Shown here: in pieces, positions 60,605 to 64,000 of the stretch
Position numbering within the stretch: the stretch's first letter is position 1
Layout: each line of letters begins with the position of its first letter
The notes under the pieces: generated by a model
Told to the model about the DNA's origin: nothing
What the model saw: the letters and a program-made list of their open reading frames with translations, nothing else
Database searches by the model: none
Source: Aquabacterium sp029268225
Lineage (GTDB): Bacteria; Pseudomonadota; Gammaproteobacteria; Burkholderiales; Burkholderiaceae_C
Direction: 5' to 3'
NCBI RefSeq assembly: GCF_037482285.1
Contig: NZ_JBBEYB010000005.1
Location: forward strand, 62,001 to 126,000
DNA: 64,000 nt
Made by a program: the position numbers and the translations under genes

Positions 60605-62167
60605 TCAGCGACGTATAGCCTTGCGCAGGTTCAAACCAGACAGCGCCAGCGCACCAAAGTACACCACCGCGGCGCCCACCAGACAGGCGGCCAGCGCGCC
60701 GATGCGCACCATGGGCTGCGCGCGCAAGCCCACCCAATCAATGTGCTGCACGCCCAGCCACAGCCCCACGCCCAAAATGGCCGAGGCCACGCCCACCCGC
60801 AGCGCAAACAGCCACCAGCCCGGCGAGGGCTGGTAGCGCCCCGAACGACGCAGCCCGATCAGCAACCACGTGGCGTTGACCAGCGAACCCAGGCCGATCG
60901 ACAAGGCCAGCCCGGCATGACTCAGGAAAGGCACGAACACCGCGTTGAAACACTGCGTGATCACCAGCACGATGATGCCGATGCGCACCGGTGTCTTGAT
61001 GTCTTGCGTGGCGTAGAAACCGGGCGCCAGCACCTTCACACCGATCAGGCCCAGCAGACCCACGCCGTAGCAAGACAGCGCCAGCACGGTCTGCTGCACG
61101 TCATGCGGGGTGAATCGTCCATAGTGGTAGAGCACCGCCACCAGCGGCTCGGCAAACAGCAGCAAGCCCACGGCCGCCGGCAGGGCCAGCAAAACCACCA
61201 GACGCAGCCCCCAGTCCAACATGTCCGAGAAACGAGCGGCGTCGCCCGCCGCCTGTGCGCGCGACAGCTGGGGCAGCAGCACCACACCCAGGGCTACCCC
61301 CAGCATGGCCGTGGGGAACTCCATCAAGCGGTCAGCATAGGTGAGCCAGGACACCGAGCCCGCCCCCAAATGCGAGGCGATCTGGGTGTTGATCAGCAAC
61401 GAGATCTGTGCCACCGACACACCCAGGATGGCCGGCGCCATCTGGCGCAGCACGCGCTTGACGCCCGGATGCGACCAGGCGCGTCGCCACGCCCCCGGGG
61501 TCAGGCCGATCCGGGGCACCATGCCAATCTTCAACAAGGCGGGCACCTGCACCCCCAGTTGCAGCAGGCCACCCAGCATCACCCCCACCGCCAGCGCGTA
61601 CACCGGCTCGATGCCGTGGCGCTCGAACAGCGGCGCAACGAAGACGGCAGCCCCGATGGTGGACAGGTTGAGCAGCACCGGCGTGGCCGCCGGCACCGCA
61701 AAGCGGCTCCAGGTGTTGAGGATGCCGGCGCTCAAGGCCACCAGCGACATGAAGCCGATGTAGGGAAACATCCAGCGCGTCATGACCACAGCGGCATCGA
61801 AGCCGCCGCTTTCCTGCAGACCCGAAGCCATGACCCAGACCAGCACCGGCGCGCCCACCACACCCAGCACACAGGTGATCAACAAGGCGCCGAACAGCAC
61901 CGTGCCCACGGCATTGACCAAGTCATGCGTGGCCTCGTCACCCTTCTGAGTCCGCGTTTCGGCCAGGATGGGCACGAAGGCCTGCGAAAACGCGCCTTCG
62001 GCAAACAGGCGGCGCAGCAGATTGGGGATGCGGAACGCCACGTTGAAGGCGTCGGTGGTGGCGCTGGCTCCGAAGGCCGCCGCGATGAGCAACTCCCGAA
62101 CCAGACCTGTGATGCGTGACGCCAGGGTCAGCAGGGAAACGATGGATGCGGATTTGAGCAGACTCAT
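60605..62167 (-). CDS. murJ: Lipid II flippase MurJ
   Basis: 520 aa with about fourteen helices. MSLLKSASIVSLLTLASRITGLVRE and the AAFGASATTDAFNVAFRIPN segment with its conserved charged residues are typical. It exports lipid II for peptidoglycan synthesis. It is divergent from rpsT, the usual arrangement in betaproteobacteria, and convergent with radA. Confidence 0.96.
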   Translation of the reverse strand: MSLLKSASIVSLLTLASRITGLVRELLIAAAFGASATTDAFNVAFRIPNLLRRLFAEGAFSQAFVPILAETRTQKGDEATHDLVNAVGTVLFGALLITCVLGVVGAPVLVWVMASGLQESGGFDAAVVMTRWMFPYIGFMSLVALSAGILNTWSRFAVPAATPVLLNLSTIGAAVFVAPLFERHGIEPVYALAVGVMLGGLLQLGVQVPALLKIGMVPRIGLTPGAWRRAWSHPGVKRVLRQMAPAILGVSVAQISLLINTQIASHLGAGSVSWLTYADRLMEFPTAMLGVALGVVLLPQLSRAQAAGDAARFSDMLDWGLRLVVLLALPAAVGLLLFAEPLVAVLYHYGRFTPHDVQQTVLALSCYGVGLLGLIGVKVLAPGFYATQDIKTPVRIGIIVLVITQCFNAVFVPFLSHAGLALSIGLGSLVNATWLLIGLRRSGRYQPSPGWWLFALRVGVASAILGVGLWLGVQHIDWVGLRAQPMVRIGALAACLVGAAVVYFGALALSGLNLRKAIRR

Positions 62168-62209
62168 CGCCGCATTATAGAAAGGTGCCTGCCTTGCCCG
62201 CCCCCGAGA

Positions 62210-62239
62210 TTGGACGGATCACACGGACTCTGTTATGAT
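62210..62239 (+). promoter_or_regulatory. Sigma-70 promoter of rpsT
   Basis: -35 TTGGAC (62210-62215) and -10 TATGAT (62234-62239) with 18-bp spacing. It gives a leader of about 110 nt before the rpsT ATG. Confidence 0.6.
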
Positions 62240-62355
62240 GTTTGGCTTTCCAACCAACTTTGCCCTCGTGGGGTGCGAATTGGCGTGAAGCGGGCTTGCA
62301 AACTTGACGGTTTGTGCGCAGCGCAACGGCCAGGCATCTACAGGGCCTGCATATC

Positions 62356-62649
62356 ATGGCATCTGCATCCAAAGCCAAGAAGACCGTTCGCATCGCCTCG
62401 GGCCGCAAGCGCGCTCGCCAAGACGTCAAGCTGAACGCCGCCAACACCTCGCTGCGTTCCAAGTTCCGCACCGCCGTCAAGAGCGTGCTGAAGGCTGTGG
62501 CCACCGGCGACAAGGCCAAGGCTTCCGAAGCCTTCAAGAACGCCCAAAGCGTGATCGACTCGATCGCCGACAAGCGCATCTTCCACAAGAACAAGGCCGC
62601 TCGTTACAAGAGCCGTCTGTCTGCCAAGGTCAAGGCCATGGCCGCCTGA
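62356..62649 (+). CDS. rpsT: 30S ribosomal protein S20
   Basis: 97 aa, highly basic, with SGRKRARQDVKLNAANTSLR and the C-terminal DKRIFHKNKAARYKSRLS. It binds 16S rRNA early in 30S assembly. ATG 62356 (MASASKAKKTVRIA) fits homologues. Monocistronic between its promoter and terminator. Confidence 0.97.
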   Translation: MASASKAKKTVRIASGRKRARQDVKLNAANTSLRSKFRTAVKSVLKAVATGDKAKASEAFKNAQSVIDSIADKRIFHKNKAARYKSRLSAKVKAMAA

Positions 62650-62718
62650 TTCGGTGAGCACAACGTCAGCCTCTCGGCTGGCGTACACCACTGAACTTGC
62701 TGACTCACGTCAGCACGC

Positions 62719-62748
62719 AACGCCCGATGCATGCATCGGGCGTTTTGC
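62719..62748 (+). terminator. Intrinsic terminator of rpsT
   Basis: A perfect 26-bp palindrome (62719-62744, AACGCCCGATGCA and its complement), followed by TTTTGCTTT. Confidence 0.75.
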
Positions 62749-62930
62749 TTTGTGCCGAATAGTTGCCGCTTGCCGGGCAAATTGCACATGACGGATTGAC
62801 GCCTCGATTCAGGATCACGGAAACTGATGCGTCCTGTGGATCTGTCACCGTCATCGCTACGCAGTTGTTCGCTCTACCGATGCTGTCGATCAGCCCCTTA
62901 CGTTGTTCGCATCAACCTGCTCGGATCTCC

Positions 62931-64000
62931 ATGAACCAACTCAAAATCTCCACCCGCATCCTGCTGATGCTGAGTGTGCTGGCCACCTTGCTCGTCTTCG
63001 TCGGCCTGTTGGGGCTGTACGGCATGAGCCAGACGAACGATCGGATGCGCTCGATCTACGAAGACCGTGCCGTCCCCCTCAAGCAGTTGGGTGACATCAA
63101 CTACCTGGCCAACCGTAACCGCATCCTGGTGATGGACATGATGCTCACCCTCGGCCGGGAGGGCGATCAAGCGCACCTGGACAAGCGTCAAAACGAGATC
63201 CAGGCCAACCAGGAGCAGATCATGTCAATCTGGAAGGCCTACAAGGCCACCAAGATGACACCCGAGGAAGCCAAGTTGGCGGCCGAGATGGAAAAGCTGG
63301 GGCTCGCCTACACCGCAGAGGCCATTTTGCCCACGGCCAAGATCCTGGCCGCGCGCGACCTGTCCACCGGCAGCGGCATGTACGAAGGACGCATCAGCCC
63401 TCAAGCCCCAGCCTTTCAGAAGGCCATCAATGCTCTGATGGAACTGCAGAATCGGATTGCCAACGAAGAGTATCAAGCCGCCACGGCCTTCTACGCACTG
63501 CAACGTGCGCTGTCCATTGGCTCGATCGTGCTGGGCCTGTCTGCCGCAGCCTTGCTCGGGTGGCTGTTGCAGCAAGGCATCCGCAACTCCCTCAAGGAGG
63601 CGAAGGCGGCGGCCCACGCCGTGGCCACGGGTGACCTGACCCACCGCATTCAGGTGCTCGGGAAGGACGAGATTGCCGAACTGCTGCAAGAGTTGATTGC
63701 CATGCAGGCATCCCTCAGCGATGTGGTGATGCGTGTGCGCCAGGGCGCCGAGTCCGTGTCCACCGCCTCGTCCGAGATCGCACAGGGCAACCAGGACCTG
63801 AGCTCCCGCACCGAAAGTCAGGCCAGCGCCCTGGAGGAAACAGCCGCCTCAATGGAGCAACTGAGCTCCACCGTGCAACAAAATGCCGACAACGCCCGCC
63901 AGGCCAACCAGTTGGCCAACAATGCGTCCAGCGTGGCCATCCAGGGCGGGGAGGTGGTGGGGCAGGTCGTCGAGACCATGAAGGGCATCAGCGAAAGCTC
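62931..64000 (+). CDS. Methyl-accepting chemotaxis protein (partial, C-terminus off window)
   Basis: Open from ATG 62931 to the right edge (356 codons). Two membrane helices (about 10-32 and 192-212) flank a four-helix-bundle Tar-type periplasmic sensor domain. Then come a HAMP domain (about 213-265, VATGDLTHRIQV) and the start of the signalling domain with a methylation helix (SSRTESQASALEETAASMEQ). The conserved hairpin tip is beyond the window. Ligand unknown. The 281-bp gap before it contains the rpsT terminator and otherwise nothing I can name. Confidence 0.92.
   Translation, partial: MNQLKISTRILLMLSVLATLLVFVGLLGLYGMSQTNDRMRSIYEDRAVPLKQLGDINYLANRNRILVMDMMLTLGREGDQAHLDKRQNEIQANQEQIMSIWKAYKATKMTPEEAKLAAEMEKLGLAYTAEAILPTAKILAARDLSTGSGMYEGRISPQAPAFQKAINALMELQNRIANEEYQAATAFYALQRALSIGSIVLGLSAAALLGWLLQQGIRNSLKEAKAAAHAVATGDLTHRIQVLGKDEIAELLQELIAMQASLSDVVMRVRQGAESVSTASSEIAQGNQDLSSRTESQASALEETAASMEQLSSTVQQNADNARQANQLANNASSVAIQGGEVVGQVVETMKGISES

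Noticed and set aside
60743..62119. 458-codon plus-strand frame opposite murJ
   Set aside because: His/Gln-rich shadow composition and perfect overlap with murJ.

Overview
The window looks like a chromosomal segment of a GC-rich betaproteobacterium of the order Burkholderiales (Comamonadaceae/Sphaerotilaceae-like). The evidence is gene order (ibaG-murA-hisGDCBHAF, yebC-purD-hemF-nadD-rsfS-rlmH-maf-rng, tolB-pal-cpoB), a short-form HisG, tandem cyanophycin synthetases, a GspA/GspB pair, and a THxN-type (PEP-CTERM/exosortase-associated) secreted protein. I cannot name a genus from the sequence alone. Most of the window is ordinary core genome with high coding density and strong antisense open frames caused by GC-rich third codon positions.

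Layout. 1-2.9 kb: a truncated secreted THxN protein, an HtrA-type periplasmic protease, and a divergent NIF3 protein. 3.0-14.4 kb (minus strand): an envelope/histidine block reading ABC-2 exporter, ibaG, murA, hisG, hisD, a diguanylate cyclase, hisC, hisB, hisH, hisA, hisF, closed by a terminator. hisI and hisE are not present. 14.5-21.4 kb: an M20 amidohydrolase, a KefB-like antiporter, an RNA ligase next to a PIN-domain protein, and the gspA/gspB pair. 21.4-29.2 kb: cyanophycin locus with cphA, cphA', an ABC transporter with a zinc-ribbon N-terminus, and a DUF1854-like protein. 29.3-34.8 kb: HU, nitroreductase, tRNA-Lys(CTT), an exonuclease-like/J-domain protein, a large leucine-rich-repeat protein, and a CWC cysteine-rich protein.

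34.9-42.0 kb holds the accessory part: a 7.09-kb integrated element bounded by a perfect 50-bp direct repeat of the 3' part of tRNA-Lys(TTT). It encodes a tyrosine integrase, a protein with ADP-ribosyltransferase-like residues, an AlpA-like regulator, a PriCT/RepA-type primase-helicase, several small coupled ORFs, and a short protein resembling the N-terminus of a phage terminase small subunit. It has no structural phage genes. Paired CTTACATC sites lie near both ends, and four consecutive intrinsic terminators lie between a strong promoter and the replication operon. I read it as a minimal, PICI/P4-like phage satellite; this is the best candidate for an undescribed system here.

42.1-53.6 kb (minus strand): one long co-directional housekeeping block, yebC-purD-hemF-nadD-rsfS-rlmH-maf-SDR-rng-tolB-pal-cpoB-tcdA-tRNA-Lys. 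tolQRA is not next to tolB. 53.8-64 kb: a HerA-like ATPase, a secreted His-rich protein, lplT, alr, an acyl-CoA thioesterase, radA, murJ, rpsT with its own promoter and terminator, and the start of a methyl-accepting chemotaxis protein running off the right edge.
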